A DNA stretch of 64,000 bases from Bondarzewia mesenterica (taxonomy: Eukaryota; Basidiomycota; Agaricomycetes; Russulales; Bondarzewiaceae): positions 1 through 64,000 of the forward strand of contig SGPL01000089.1 in the NCBI GenBank assembly GCA_004802705.1. Direction: 5' to 3'. Below are positions 1 to 13,133 of this stretch, piece by piece; the first letter of the stretch is position 1; every line of letters begins with the position of its first letter. Below the pieces are notes generated by a model. That model was not told the origin of the DNA, searched no databases, and saw only the letters and a program-made list of their open reading frames with translations. A program made the translations under genes and the position numbers.

Positions 1-708
1 GGGGCCGGGGACGGTCAGACGGGCTTAGAGAGAGTAGAGCACGAATACCTTGCACTTTTTATGCACAAGGAAGGCGAGCATCCACCCATCCATCCATCCG
101 TCTGTCCAAAAGCAGGAATTAAAAACTGATAATGGTGTTTGTTTGGGAACTACAGATGCAGATACGGCGATCAGTGCGACTTCAGCCACGAGCCAACCTC
201 GTACTGAACCTTCCATCTCCGCTGCTCAGATATCATGAGCGCTTGCGCGCAAGGGCCAAGATCACCCCTCGACCATACATTTCTTTTTCTGTATACGTAT
301 ATACCTTTGTTTCGAGCGTGTATACCGCTTGCGGGTGGCACGATAATATACGTTCTTGATTAGTCCTTGTTCCGTCCGTCAATTGCACGTGCCTTACAAA
401 TTTCCTCAAAGGCAAATTGCAAGCAACTCGAAGAAAGCAGATGAGATTCCTCAGACCAAGTTGTTCAGCAGATGGTTGATGTGGTTGTACAGTACAGGTG
501 TGGATAAATACGACACTGATAAAACATAAAACATCCCCTCCTTCTGGCAGTGTGGCAAGAAACAATGCGTATATGTGAAATACAATATCTATGCAAAGCG
601 AGAATTAACAACCAGAAGACATTGACAACGATGATGATGCGAACGATAGACAACTGGGAAAAAATGAGATGTGTCAGGAAGAGAGGGGCAGGACGACAGC
701 GCTGAGAA
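1..708. other. Non-coding flank, probably 3' UTR of ptaB-like gene
   Basis: No convincing coding exon is visible. The stretch lies downstream of the stop codon of the minus-strand ptaB-like gene and probably holds its 3' UTR. A short CATC/ATCC microsatellite lies at about 86-99. The open frames here are short and low in plausible protein character. Confidence 0.5.
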
Positions 709-3700
709 TCAACCCCCGCCCGTAGTCCGTCCACGCTTTCGCGCGCTTCGCTTGGCGGGTGGAGGCTGGTCCCCCGAGTTCGCTGTCGTGGGCGACGCCG
801 TGTCGGAGTTCTGGGCCTTGCGCTTGAGGGACGCGTTGGTCATCGACGGTGTAGATGTGGGGTTCGCAGGCGCAGTGGACGGTCCGGCGGCGCTGCTCGA
901 CCCTGCCATGGGATTGGGCGCGTGTGCTTGCTGCGGCGTGCCCTTGGGCTTGCCGGGAGACGACGTAGGTGGTTGCCCTGCTGGAGGCGGCTGGGGCGGC
1001 TGCTGGGGCTGCTGGAGATGTTGCGGCTGTTGATGATGATGCTGCGACTGTGGGGGCTGTTGCTGCTGTTGCTGTGGAGGCTGCTGAAGCAAAGGCGGGC
1101 CGGGGGGAGGACCCCCGGGTGGTCCAGGCATGGGCATGTTCGAAGACGTCGGTGTGGACGTGTACAGCGCGCATGAAGCCGCTTGCACGGCATTCATCAC
1201 TTCGTTGAATTGCCCAGAGCCAGGAAGGCCCGCGGCCGGGTTTGTGCCGTGCACGACGTTTTGAACATGTGACTCCCGAATTTTTTGCGCGTACTGCTTC
1301 AGCGCGTCTGACAAATGAAGAGGCGGGTCAGCGTAAAGTGCGACCAGTCTTATCGCGATAATGCCTCACCGATGGGCCCCAGACTCTTCTCGGTTGAGAA
1401 TTGAATGAGATCAGACATGAGCCCCACACTCTCCGCCAACTGTAGCGTCACGATCGGCCTGTCAGTCACCGATCATCAAGATAAGCGGATGATACGCACC
1501 TCCAAACATCGCATGGTCGCCTGCGGAATTCCAAAGGCATTGACCGGCTCAGAAGGAATCGTTGCGCGTTCGAAGACAATCTTGGGCTCCTCCCATTTGT
1601 CCTCCTCCTTTGGTTGCGTGGTGATCCCATTTACCATCGGCGTTTGCGCATTGCGCGTGCGCGGGGTCTTGGGAGTGTCAATCCGCTGGCCTACGATCAC
1701 GTCGAAGGAGACATGTTTCTCGTAAACCTGAGAATCGAAGATGAGGTTGCTGATCTTCAGCATGAAATTGGGGTGAGAGGCTGACGCCTGTGCAGAGGCG
1801 CCGTTGGCCAATTGAACGGGAATGAGTAGAATGTGGGCCTGTAGTCGTCCTCGGAGGGTCACTGTGTACCCGTTGCTGTACCTGTACGCCCATACGGCGT
1901 TTTCACATTCCACAACAGCAGAATTGTGTGCGGTCATCCGTTCTTCAGCACCATCTAGCGACAGTGTCATGGATTTGACGCCAGATTGACTGGTCACGAG
2001 GAAGAAGCGAGGCAATATCGGTGTTCCCACCTCTGGGAATGGGACGAGGTCATTCAGCCGACCGCGCTGCGAATGGGAACAACGAACGTACCGAAAACTT
2101 TCGCCTCGGTCGTCTGATTGTCTTTCCAAAGTGTAAGCTTCAAGGTAGCCGCCGGCACATAATACTCCCTCACGACTTCTTCCCAATATTTCAATTGTAA
2201 CTTCTTTGGCTCAATTTCCTATATCATGCTCGTCAGAACGTCGTGTGAAGAACAAATGATCCCGTAATCTTACGGATGGTTCGTCGGCTAATATCCCACT
2301 GAATTGCAACAACCGTAATAGGCCTTGGCCTTGGCCCAAAGGCATGACACTGAAAACGTATCAGCAAATTCGCAACGCCCAGATGAAGATATGAAACTCA
2401 CGGTGGAATTGGCCGCATCATGGGACCAACCGGAGCCGGAGGTCGTCCGCGCGCAACCCCATTCTCAGGCGGCGTCCCCGAGCCCTGTGGGGGCGCAACC
2501 GGACGCATGTGCAGCTGACCTTGTGCCGTCAACGGGGGCTGAGGTTGTGACTGCGCTGATGGAGGTCGCGGAGGCTGCGCCATCGACATTTGAGGTTGCG
2601 AAGGCGGGTGGGCACTGATATTAGGGCGACCTTGTAGCAGGGTCGCGTTCGCGGGTAGTGACCCGGCCGCCGTGAGTGGCGTTCGCGGATGCCCCGCCTG
2701 CTGCGAGGGCGGGCGGCCCAGAGGACCTGGTTGCGGTTGCGGCTGCGACTGGGGACGAGCGGGATGTGGCATGTGACCATTTACCTGGTCTTGCTGATGA
2801 TGGCGAGGGGACAAGTGAGGGCCGGGATGGGGCTGGCCGGGGTGTTGTTGCTGTTGGGGGGGTGGAGGCTGTTGTGGCGACAGGCCAATAGGGCGCGGGT
2901 GTTGAGAAGATGGCGGTCGTGGGGGGGCAATCCCGCCCTGTTGAGGCGGCGGCATGCCGAAGTGGGTATATCCCTCGCCACCATGACTCTGGCCACCCTG
3001 CATCGACGCAAACTGTTGCGCCGGCGTCATCTGGAAGTCCACGCGAGTCGCGGGAGATGGCGCGCTCGGCAGGTTGCCACCTCCGCCAGCCATACCTTGC
3101 GCCATATCGACGTGCTGCTGGTTCGGAGGTGTGGAAGACGGGCCGAAACCGAACTGATTTGGAGCGCCGCTTGGCATACGGTTAGTCGTGTGAGGCATGT
3201 TTTGCGGGAACGGTGCGTTCGCAAAATTCATGAACATGTTATTCTCAGTAGGCATTCGCGGGCGATCCACAGTACCCTGCATAGGCAGATTTGTGGCAGC
3301 AGTGTGGTTTTGTGAGAGCGCGCTCAAACGCGGGGAAGAATTAATGTGAGCTTGTTGGTGGGCGTGTTGCCCGGGAAGTGGCATCTGGCTCTGAATGCCG
3401 TGTTGCGGAAAACCAGCCTGCATCCCGCCTGGATGCGGCTGACCGAGCTGGGACTGCTGTGGCACTCCGCTCATCATGCCGGGCTGTCCAGAAGCACTGC
3501 GCACCATGCCTGGCGCCATGTTTGGAGGCATCCCAGGTATACCTTGAACGTGGCCGGGGCGATTGAGACCCATCGGAGCAGCGGGAGATATATGGCTTGG
3601 CATCTGCTGAGGCTGATTGGGCTGTGGAGGACGAATGTTCATCGGCGGCTGTTGGGGACCCTGCCTCAGCTGACTGGGCATGCCACCCTGTACGCTCATA

Positions 3701-4209
3701 CCCAAGCCGCCCATACCGCCCATACCTTGAGGGGTGCCATGAAGGCCCGCCATGGGACCTCCAGGTTGTCCACCCATCTGGGGTTGAGACGCGACGCGAC
3801 GTACTGCTACACCCGGACCTGGCTGTTGCATCATGTTTCCGCCAAACCCGACGTTTTGCAGCTGGCCTGGACCAACGCCGTTCATATGAGAGGGGGCAGA
3901 AGGGCCGTTCGTCTGGCCGTTCATGCCCTGAGCATTGTGAGATTGTTGGAGAAGTTGCTGATGACGCTGCTGGCTATTTGCCTGCTGCAACTGCAGCTGA
4001 TAAAGCTGTGTCTGGCGATTTGGAGCAGCGTTCGCGGTTTGACCGTTGGGAAGGAAGTTGATGCCAGGATTGATGTTGTTAGAATTCTGCATGAGCATAT
4101 GCTGTGGCTGAGATTGTGGCTGTTGGCCCGGCTGCTGCTGGAAGGGCGGGTTCATATTAAGCATATGCGACATTCCCTGGGGTCGAATCATGTCTGGACG
4201 AACATTCAT
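709..4209 (-). CDS. ptaB: LIM-domain-binding (PtaB/LDB-type) transcriptional cofactor
   Basis: This is a large nuclear cofactor of the LIM-binding/SEUSS family (Aspergillus PtaB, yeast Mfg1), which partners with Som1/Flo8-type regulators to control adhesion and development. The first coding exon (2402-4209) encodes about 600 residues rich in Gln, Pro, Met and Gly, with no recognisable fold. The conserved LDB core follows across 1476-2320: a GLLRLLQFSG-like start, a YWEEVVREYY segment, then a beta-rich part with the FFLVTSQSGV and MLKISNLIFDS motifs. A short exon near 1383-1420 encodes MSDLIQFS, and the last exon (709-1314) is poly-Gln/Pro with basic KRKAQN and KRSARKRGR patches that look like nuclear localisation signals. 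I chose the Met at 4209 because it starts the MNVRP segment; an upstream in-frame Met at 4380 begins a hydrophobic stretch unlikely to be protein. The first intron has a canonical GTGAGT donor at 2401. The partner and DNA target cannot be read from the sequence. Confidence 0.88.
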
Positions 4210-4550
4210 CGGCGACTGATAGAGGGATGAATCGAAGGGGAAGGGGGAGGGGTGAATCAAGATGTGGAGATGGCGAGATTTTGAGCATGCAGTCAGGAGG
4301 AAGACAGCGCGAGTGCGAGTCTGAAGAAACGGGAAGCGCAGGGAATTGTCGGCGGCGAAAAGAAAAAAGGAGGATAGCAAGGACGCTGGAGGGGAGAAAT
4401 TGTCAGCTGGCGGAGAGACAGGAGGGGCGGTGTTGAGGCTGTCGAGAACGAGGCGGGCTCAGCTTTGGAGCTTCGATTCGTCCAGAAACTCACACGCCCT
4501 CTCACTAAACAATCCATTATGTAACACTCGCGTCCTCATCCCGACTCTAC
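4210..4550. promoter_or_regulatory. Divergent intergenic promoter region (ptaB / IMP3)
   Basis: This 341-bp gap separates the start codons of the two divergent genes and must contain both promoters. It is purine-rich on the plus strand in its middle part. I see no clear TATA box. Confidence 0.5.
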
Positions 4551-5381
4551 ATGGTCCGCCAGTTCAAGCACCACGAGCAAAAGCTCCTCAAGAAAGTCGA
4601 CTTTCTCAACGTGTGCATCGCTTTCGCCTTTTCACACCGTCCCCTAACCCATCATCTCCCAGTGGAAGCAAGATGCAAACCTCCGAGAGATCAAGGTCAT
4701 GCGCAGATACCATATCCAGGATCGTGAGGATTATCACAAGTGCGCCGCCTTCGTCCTTCATTTTTTTGATCACCACCCGACTCATTCCCGCTCAGGTATA
4801 ACAAACTATGCGGTTCACTGCGATCCCTTGCACACCGTCTCTCCCTCCTCCCTGCCCAGGACCCGTTCCGATCTCGGATGGAAGGACAGATCTTGTCCAA
4901 GCTATACGACCTGGGCGTCTTGAACTCCGAGGCAAAACTCAGCGATGTCGACAACAAGCTCACTGTCGCCGCCTTCTGTCGCAGGCGTCTGGCCGTCATC
5001 ATGGTGATGTCAAAGATGGCCGAGACAGTCAGCGCTGTACGTATTCCTGCCGTCTTCGTCTTGCTTCTGCCGATGCTGAGCACGCCTTCTTCTCAGGCGG
5101 TCAAGTTTATCGAACAGGGTCATGTCCGCGTTGGGCCGGATACCATGACTGACCCCGCTTATCTTGTAACGCGGTACGTGAAGTTTACTGCTTAGTCCCG
5201 CGCGTGCAAGGTATTCACCTCCTGCTAGACATATGGAGGACTTCGTAACATGGGTCGACACGTCCAAGCTGAAGAGGACGGTCATGACATATAATGATGA
5301 AGTGCGCTCTTCCTTTCCTCGTATGAACATGCTGATCATGATCATCCCCAAATTTAGCTCGATGATTTCGACCTCCTGTAA
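4551..5381 (+). CDS. IMP3: U3 small nucleolar ribonucleoprotein IMP3
   Basis: IMP3 is a subunit of the U3 snoRNP/SSU processome that helps base-pair U3 snoRNA with pre-18S rRNA in the nucleolus. Six exons join to a protein of about 185 residues, the family's usual size. The start MVRQFKHHEQKLLKKVDFLN is the highly conserved N-terminus. It is followed by the MRRYHIQDREDY segment, the LPAQDPFRSRM segment, and an S4-like RNA-binding part (CRRRLAVIMVMSKMAE, then AVKFIEQGHVRVGPDTMTDPA), ending in the short acidic tail LDDFDLL. Introns begin after the codons for FLN (4551 exon), HK (about 4740), TVSA (about 5036), VTR (about 5173) and YNDE (about 5302). All have GT-AG ends and restore the conserved frame. 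I see no lesion. Its promoter is shared with the divergent ptaB-like gene. Confidence 0.96.
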
Positions 5382-6342
5382 CCCCGGCACGGCGCATCTT
5401 ATGCGGTCACTCAAGGATTGACGCGGACGTCCTGAAAATGGTATTCGCGGGAGTTCGTTGGCAGCTTCAGTGTTTCACAGTGGTTCTTTCAACACATCTT
5501 CCAGAAGATCTGAAAATGCTTCCAGGAATGCTATCCTTGACCTCCGTCCGCCGTGTAAGTTCGTACATATGGAGATGGCATTCTTGCAGAAAAGTATACC
5601 TCATATATTGTATCCATAGTGTAATCAAATCGATTTCATGCTGAAACTGTTTGTCTGAAGTAGGCAAGCGATCCCGGGTCCCGAGGTTTCCACCTCAATG
5701 CTCACTTTTCTTTCTCGCTCTCACCAATCACCGTATTCGCTTCATTATCCATTCGCGTTGTCGTATCTCACTAAGCTGCAGACGATGCCTGCCTGCCGCT
5801 TATTACGGGCTCAATTGATGAAGAAACAAGTTTGTGTCGACGCCGAAAACTGAGTGTGCGCACAAGACCGCTTACGACTAGTGCTAGCTGCGCATCTTGA
5901 TCCTTGCATGGCTATTTCGCCTGATATCCTGCTGAGCATGGCGATCGGCTTCCCTCTCTATCATATGTTTCTTGATGAAAGACAAATTTTAAAGACTGAT
6001 TTACAGACGAAAGGTCATGAGTCAACCTTTTGAAGCTATCGAGAACTTGATGTCGAGCTCGAAGAATTGAGGAAGAGTTGGTGTCCCGAGTCCTCATCGA
6101 GCCAAGCGACCCTCGGGGACCATGATCTGTTGCTAAGTACCAGCACGTGCGCATACTCTAATTATACCGCAATTGGCGTTGCGTTGCTTGTTCTCTTCAA
6201 GTCCACTGCCTCACTTTTCTGCAGCCCGCGCAGGCGGCCAAGCCACGACCCTTCTCTCATACACACCGTCCCTCTCTCTTCTACTCTCTTTGACTGATAT
6301 TGGTGTTTCCGATTACACGTAGCGGCACCGCGTCCATAGACC
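5382..6342. other. Intergenic, no gene recognised
   Basis: This 960-bp stretch separates IMP3 from kinesin-3. The open frames are short and none splices into a family I know. The last 150 bp are pyrimidine-rich (CTCTCATACACACCGTCCCT-like), as expected for a fungal core promoter just ahead of the kinesin start. Confidence 0.5.
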
Positions 6343-9300
6343 ATGGCCGAGCACGGCGATGGGAACATCAAAGTCGTCGTGCGATGTCGTCCTCTCAACG
6401 CGCGCGGTTCGTCTTGCACTGATTTCTTGACTCGCGTATCTTATACTCATATACCGGCCCACCCCTTCTTCCCCCCCTTATATCGTGAAATGTAATATTT
6501 CTTGGCTCGTAGAACTCGCGCGCGGCGCAAAGCCCCTCATCCGCATGCAAGGCAATCAAACCTTCCTCGACCCGCCGGAGACGGGCTCACGGCAGGAAAG
6601 ATCATCTTCGGGGCGCGCGACGGAGAGGAAGACCATGGCGTTTGGTTTTGACAAGAGTTACTGGTCCGCCGGGCCTCGCGACGAGCCCGGGTATTGTTCG
6701 CAACAGACGCTCTTCGACGATCTAGGGAAGGAGCTTTTGGATCATGGGTTTGCGGGTTTCAATGCATGTATCTTGGCCTGTGAGCATTATTACCTTCTGA
6801 AATTGTGCTTGCTTCAAATTCTGACGTTGGTTCGCGAAGACGGACAAACTGGTACGCCATTGATTATACTTCGTCGACACTTGATTGACTTGTGAATATC
6901 CGCGGTCAGGATCTGGAAAGTCGTACAGGTATGCTGAACTCATCTCATAAGTACGCGCTGGGTCTTTCTGAAACTTTGCGGTGCGCGCATAGTATGATGG
7001 GATGTCAGTCGCTCAATCACATGGTTCCGCGCTGGGTTGGATCTTGATGAGTGACCCCCTCTTGTAGATGGACTCGACAAGGGCATTATTCCCCAGACCT
7101 GCTCTGAATTGTTCGTTCGGGTGAAAGACAAGAAAGCGCGTGATCCTCATTGCGACTTCACGGTAGAAGTATCATATATCGAGGTCAGTCGGTCCCCTTC
7201 GTGAATCCCTTCATTCATAAATATAACACCCACCGCTCCCCCCTTTTAAATGTCGTCATGTAGATCTATAATGAGAAGGTGCGCGATTTGCTCAACCCCA
7301 AGAACACAGGAAACCTTCGCGTGCGCGAACACCCCAGTTTGGGTCCCTATGTTGAGGATCTGTCCAAGCTTGCTGTGAACAGCTACGACGAGATGATGAC
7401 GCTCATGGACGAGGGCAACAAGGCCCGCACGGTCGCAGCGACCAACATGAACGAAACGTAGGACCCATCATACACCTTCAATAGATAGTGGTACATCTTG
7501 TTTATGATACTGACTTTTTGTGATTCGTCAGATCCTCTCGCTCGCACGCAGTCTTCACACTCATTCTGACGATGAAGCGGCACGACGTAGATGCAAATTT
7601 GGACACCGAGAAGGTGTCGCGCATCAGGTGCGCTCGCATTTCGTATATGCGCTGACTAGAAGCAGGTTCTGAAGAAGGGGCGTCGATACAGCTTGGTCGA
7701 TCTCGCTGGTTCCGAGCGTGCAAACTCAACAGGTGCTACCGGCCAGCGCCTCAAGGAAGGTGCCAACATCAACAAGTCGTTGACGACGCTGGGCAAGGTC
7801 ATATCCTCTTTGGCTTCAGCATCAAACAACGAAGGGAAGAAGGGGAAGAAGAAGGCGGACGATTTCGTGCCATATCGTGATTCCGTGCGTTCTTCCCCTT
7901 CCCGCCCGCGAACCGCTGCTGTCTTGACGTTCCGCTGCTCTTATAGGTGTTGACTTGGCTGTTAAAAGATTCTCTGGGAGGAAATTCGAAGACTGCCATG
8001 ATCGCTGCCATCTCACCGGCTGACTATGAGGAAACGCTGAGTACTCTTCGCTACGCTGATCAGGCCAAGAAGATCAAGAACAAGGCCGTCGTGAATGAGG
8101 ATCCGAATGCGAAGCTTGTGCGCGAACTCAAGGAGGAGTTGGAGATGCTTCGAGGCAAATCTATTTCTCACTCCTCTTTCTAAATCGAAATACTCATCAT
8201 GGCATCTGCGCACAGCACGCGTCTCTGGATCGACCAGCGAAGCCGTGTATGATCCAAAAATACCACCAGAGAAGCAGAAGGTCACGTACCAGGCGAAGGA
8301 CGGGACGATCAAGACCGTCACGAAGGCAGAGCTCCAAGATCAACTCGAGACGAGCGAGAAGCTGATGCAAGGCCTGAACGAGACGTGGGAGGAGAAGCTG
8401 CAACGCACGCAGGAGGTGCAGAAAGAGCGCGAGAAAGCGCTCGAGGAGTTGGGCATTACGGTCGAGAAGAACAATGTCGGCGTGCATACGCCAAAGAAGG
8501 TTTGATTTCTTCTTCCATCGTAGTGTATACCATTAGCTGACCTTGATTGCTTCAATTTGAGGTAGATGCCGCATCTGGTGAATCTGGTATGTCGCCCCTT
8601 TGTTTTGAGAAGTTGCAGTCATAAATAGCCTCACCTTGAACACCTGAACTCTTAGAACGAAGGTATGTTAAACTCTCGAATTTCTTTCGGATTCCCTATT
8701 AATGACACCTTTTCAGATCCTTTGATGAGCGAGTGCTTGATCTACCAGTTGAAGCCCGGTCGCACTACTGTACACTTCGTCTATCTGATCATAAGGCCGT
8801 TTTACTGAGAGCTGTCCCAGGTCGGACGTATGGAGAGCGAAAAGTCGGTGCATATCCGACTCAGTGGTGACAACATCTTGGAAGAACACTGTTACTTCGA
8901 GAACACGGATGGGAAGGTGACGCTACACGCCGTAGCTGATGGCGTCACGGTATGCTTCAGAATCCTGTCCAGTTTCTACACACACACTCAATCTATATTT
9001 TCTCCAGTTCTTGAACGGGAAGCAAATATCACCAGGACAGGTACGGCGATATTTATGGCTTTTGCATCCGACATTCTCATTGGTCATTTAGCCATATAAG
9101 TTGCGGTCCGGTTTCCGTATCATTCTCGGCAAGTGGGCAAGTTTTTGGGAAGGTTTCAAATATTCACTTGAGTCTGTTCAGGGGAGCACCATGTTTTCCG
9201 ATTTAACAATCCCGAAGAGGTTCGTAAGCAACGAGATCGGGCGACGATGAAGTCGAGTCTCCAAATTAGCACTACCGCCTCCGACCTGGAGGGAGGAGAG

Positions 9301-12300
9301 AACGGGACCCGGCCGCATTCGCCAACGGCGTCTTCAGCTGACATTGCTGATGTAGACTGGACCTTTGCCAAACGCGAAGCCGCGCTGGCACGCCTTGGAC
9401 TGGACCCTGCGCTGGATAGCCTACCCGACGAGGACTTGAACAAACTGTTCGAAAAGATCACGATAGTGAAGACCATGCGCGACCATAATTCCAAGCCGCG
9501 GCCTGAGAGCAGTCTGAGCCAGGCCGATGACATCTGGAGCGAGTCGGGTCGACCATTCTCAAGCGATGCCCTCACAGACGATACTAGTGTGGATGCTTTG
9601 CCGAGCCAAGGTAGTCCGGACGTTGATGGGGTCAGGGACGTGCAGAATCAGCTGGAGACGCAGCGGCAAGAGTTTGAGTCACGTTTGCAGGCGATCTCGG
9701 AATCGACAGAGGCAGAGGATCTGAAAGAGGAGAAGGACCATATGCAGCATCAGCTCAAGCTTGTGCAAATGCACATGAAGCGTTTGCTGGATGCGCGAGC
9801 GAGGGGGGAGACGGATTTGGAGACGGAAACGTTTGAGCCGGTCATCTATTCAGCGAAACAATTGAGGCTTATCCGGAAGGTGTTGGACAAGTGGAGAGCA
9901 CATCGGTCGTTTTCGATGGCCGAGGTTGTCCTGTCGAACGCTGTGGTGATGAAGGAGGCTAACGTGATCAGGTAAGCATGTATCGCTGTTCAAAATATGC
10001 AATGCTCACATTGTGTGTAGTAAGGAGCTCAAGAAGGATGTGTCATACAACTTCACCGTCGCATCTGGCGGATCCTTAGCAGCCCCCGTATCTTCTATCA
10101 ACACCATCGCTGGGCTGGACGAATTTGGTGACGTTTCTGACCCAGTTTTGGCTTCTGCAACTCAGCCATCAGTAGCCGTCAAGGTACTGGATAAACGACA
10201 TAGCGCCATTTATGTCTGGTCATTGGACAGACTGCACCAACAAATCCAGCGCATGCGTAACCTCACGACATTCATCGACCGTCCTTCCTACTCGCAACAT
10301 TTCTCGTCTGAAGAACCTTTCTACAACTCTCCTCCTCCAGAGTACTCCTTCATTGGAAACGCACTCATCTCACTTGCTCCCCTTTCTCGCCGACTCTCGT
10401 CAACATCGACTGTTCCTATCTTCTGTCGCTACACGGCGGAAGCAATTGGTTCTTGCAGAGTAGACATTAAACTCGTCAACGTTGTCCTGCCATCCAAACA
10501 CACTAGCTCGACAGCATCAACTCGTTCTTCGACCCCTGTACCTGGCACACTGCCGCCTGGCAGCAAGGTCAGTTTCTTTTTGACCGTCGACTCGGTCAAA
10601 GGACTGTCGCCGCACGACTTCTCCGCTTTGCATCTTCAAGTCCGTTTGTCATCCTTCGTCGGATCGAGCTTGAAGTCAGAGGAGGTCTTCCATTCGAATT
10701 CTGTCGATCTCGACTCGTCATCAACGTCCGAACTTAGATTCCGGCGTAGCTTTTCTATTGTTGCTACATCGAAGGTCCTCGCGCACATGAGGCAAGGATA
10801 CGCACCTGTCGAATTCTTTGCATCCTTGCGTCCACAGTATCTGGAGCGGATGGAGCGTTGGGACGAAATGCGAGAACAGAAAGCTTACTTCCCCCCAAGA
10901 TCAGTCACTCCTGCATCCGATGGCAGATCCAGTAACGTTCAACCGATGCGTCGGTCGGAGACGGACTTTGTCATGGAGCAGACCCACGACGTAGTAGCCT
11001 GGTTGCAAGTTCGCGAATTGGGTCCAGATGGACAGTATATTCCAGTACCGGTGGTGTCACAAGGGAATCTTGACCCTGGCGCCTTTAGCTTGCACCAAGG
11101 TTTGCAGCGACGTTTGGTCCTGACGGTCACTTCCAACTCCGGTCGGCAATTGCCTTGGACAGAAATGGTTCGCATTCGGGTCGGCAACGTTCGCCTGCTG
11201 GATGCAAAGGGCCGCTTGCACGAGTCATCTTCCAAGCCGTTGGTGACTCTTCCATTACAGCGGGAGCAAACTGTCGAGTTCAAACCGGACGGCTCGGGAT
11301 ATTTATCTGCTGAGGCTTTGTGGGATTCCAGCGTGCACGATTCGTTGCTGCTCAATCGCGTTACACCATCGTATCAGCGAGTCATGCTACAAACTACATG
11401 GTCAGTAGCTGTGGAGAGCTGCAGCGACCCTATGCACTTTTCGATGGACATGGCCGTAATGATGCAGACCCGAGATGCCCGGCCCCCGTCGAAACTCCTG
11501 AATATGCTGAGCTCTACGAGAATTCTATCAAAGACAAGCAACGTTTTTCATGTCCGCCTGTCACCGCCTTTGACCCGCTCACCCAAAGATCTTTGGCGAC
11601 TGGATACTTCAGAGAAGTATGTCCGGGGCGAGGAGGCTCTCGGGACATGGAAACCGAGGGGTATATCGATTGTGGAAGATCATTCAAGACTCGTGACGAT
11701 GGAACGCAGAGCTGCGGATGTGCAAGCTATTCGTGTCATCCTTGCCGCATCCCCCCACGCCGTTCAGACTTTCCAATCTGGATCGGCGATCTGGGGCTCC
11801 GAGGAACTATTAGAGAAATCGTTGGAGCTGTGGCAGAAACGGTTTGGGCACCCAGGCGAGGTTCGTCCTCTACATTCTGCTATGTCCCTTTTATTCTGAC
11901 TCCGTCCCTTTCGAAGATTGTGCTGACTCAAGAGCCAAGTGAAGGCGACGAATCCAATGGATCATACACCAAGGATGCTAGTGACTCTATGGAATCTCTG
12001 CAGCTTGTCTCAAGCACAAAGCTTGTTCCTCGGACGTGAGTGATCTTCGCATTGATTACGGGTGCATTTTGACCGACATGATATAATTGCAGTGACGTTC
12101 CTACCAAGAAGGGCCACCTGATGATCATGACCGATGCAAGTCAAGATCTATGGGAAAGACGGTGGTTTGTTCTCCGAAGGTAGGCCGACATTGCTGCGAA
12201 GTCTCCAAGCTATTTATTCATATCCGTTGTAGACCGTATCTGTACATCTACAAGCATTCAGACGAGCTGGAGGAAGTCAGCGTCATCAGTTTGGACGGCG

Positions 12301-12521
12301 TCAATGTAGAAAGCAACCCAGAAATGGAAGCACTTCTAGGGGTGAGCATTGAACACTCTCCTCACCGTATCGCATTGCATTGATTGAACGATACTTTCCG
12401 CAGAAACGATTCACTTTTCACACTATTCACGTCATCTAATTCACATGCCCTTGCCGCCCCTAGCTTGAAAGAAATGCAATCATGGACATCTAAGCTAGAT
12501 CCAACCCGGCTGCAAACTTGA
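6343..12521 (+). CDS. kin3: Kinesin-3 motor (Unc104/KIF1 type), last exon frameshifted
   Basis: A plus-end-directed microtubule motor for early endosomes and vesicles. The motor head starts [19 protein letters not shown]. The Walker A motif (AYGQTGSGKS) is split by two introns near 6780-6930; switch I (TSSRSHAVF) lies near 7530, switch II ([10 protein letters not shown]) near 7695-7725, and the [15 protein letters not shown] neck near 8095. An FHA domain follows (8715-9215), then coiled coil (about 9640-9790), a KIF1-type central region and DUF3694 (to 11.8 kb), and a C-terminal PH domain ([22 protein letters not shown], from 12.1 kb). Total is about 1,580 residues. Exons 1-2 are 6343-6406 and 6513-6779. 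A 7-nt microexon (8656-8662) sits just before the FHA domain. The PH domain breaks in the last exon: the T run at 12415-12418 has one base too many for the conserved [19 protein letters not shown] frame. As written translation stops at 12439; in the conserved frame it stops at 12521. Confidence 0.93.
8656..8662 (+). other. 7-nt microexon of kinesin-3
   Basis: Flanked by a CTTAG acceptor and a GTATGT donor, the seven bases AACGAAG are needed to join ...PHLVNL to [12 protein letters not shown] as ...NLNEDPLMS, the conserved start of the kinesin-3 FHA domain. Confidence 0.7.
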
Positions 12522-13133
12522 TATCATAGCCACACGTATTCACGCTCTCTTCACTGGGTTCCTGCAATCGCTGTTGTCACATATACCGTCCATATACCGT
12601 ACTTCTACTGGAGATAGTGTCAATCCGGCATTTATACCCTCGAATTCGCTCATTTATATCATTTAGATTTCGTACCTCCTTATGTATGTCTGCAGGCCAA
12701 TCTTTACTAGTCATGACTTTACGACGCATTATTTTTCTGTATGCTGTTTGCATCGTCTAACGTTATGGAAATACAATATTCACTTTTTAAATGGGCTTTT
12801 GACGATATGGCTGGTCACGATTGTCGAGATTATATCAGGAGGATCCTAAGGCACAAAGGTCAAAGACCAGTTACTCTGCCTTCGAGACTAGATTGTATGC
12901 GCGCTACATTGCAAGTACGATTGTGAGAACGCAAATAAGATAATGATGAGGAAGTTCAGAGCACACGCTTCAATGAACCTAGCGATGAACTACACAAATT
13001 AAGAGCGGGCAGGCAGACAGGGCATTTGTGCTTGATTCATGAAAAAAGAATATCATTCCGCGGTGTCGTATACAAACTCGCGTCGAACTTTCTGTAAGCT
13101 TTAAGACTGTAATCATGAAGCCATCATTAGACT
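12522..13133. other. Convergent intergenic region
   Basis: Between the 3' ends of kinesin-3 (+) and OLE1 (-). AT-rich, with no coding exon I can support; it probably carries both 3' UTRs and polyadenylation sites. Confidence 0.5.

Noticed and set aside
3346..4230. 294-codon plus-strand open frame
   Set aside because: It is the antisense shadow of the Gln/Pro/Met-rich first exon of the ptaB-like gene; its Leu/His/Trp-rich composition is an artefact of the opposite frame.
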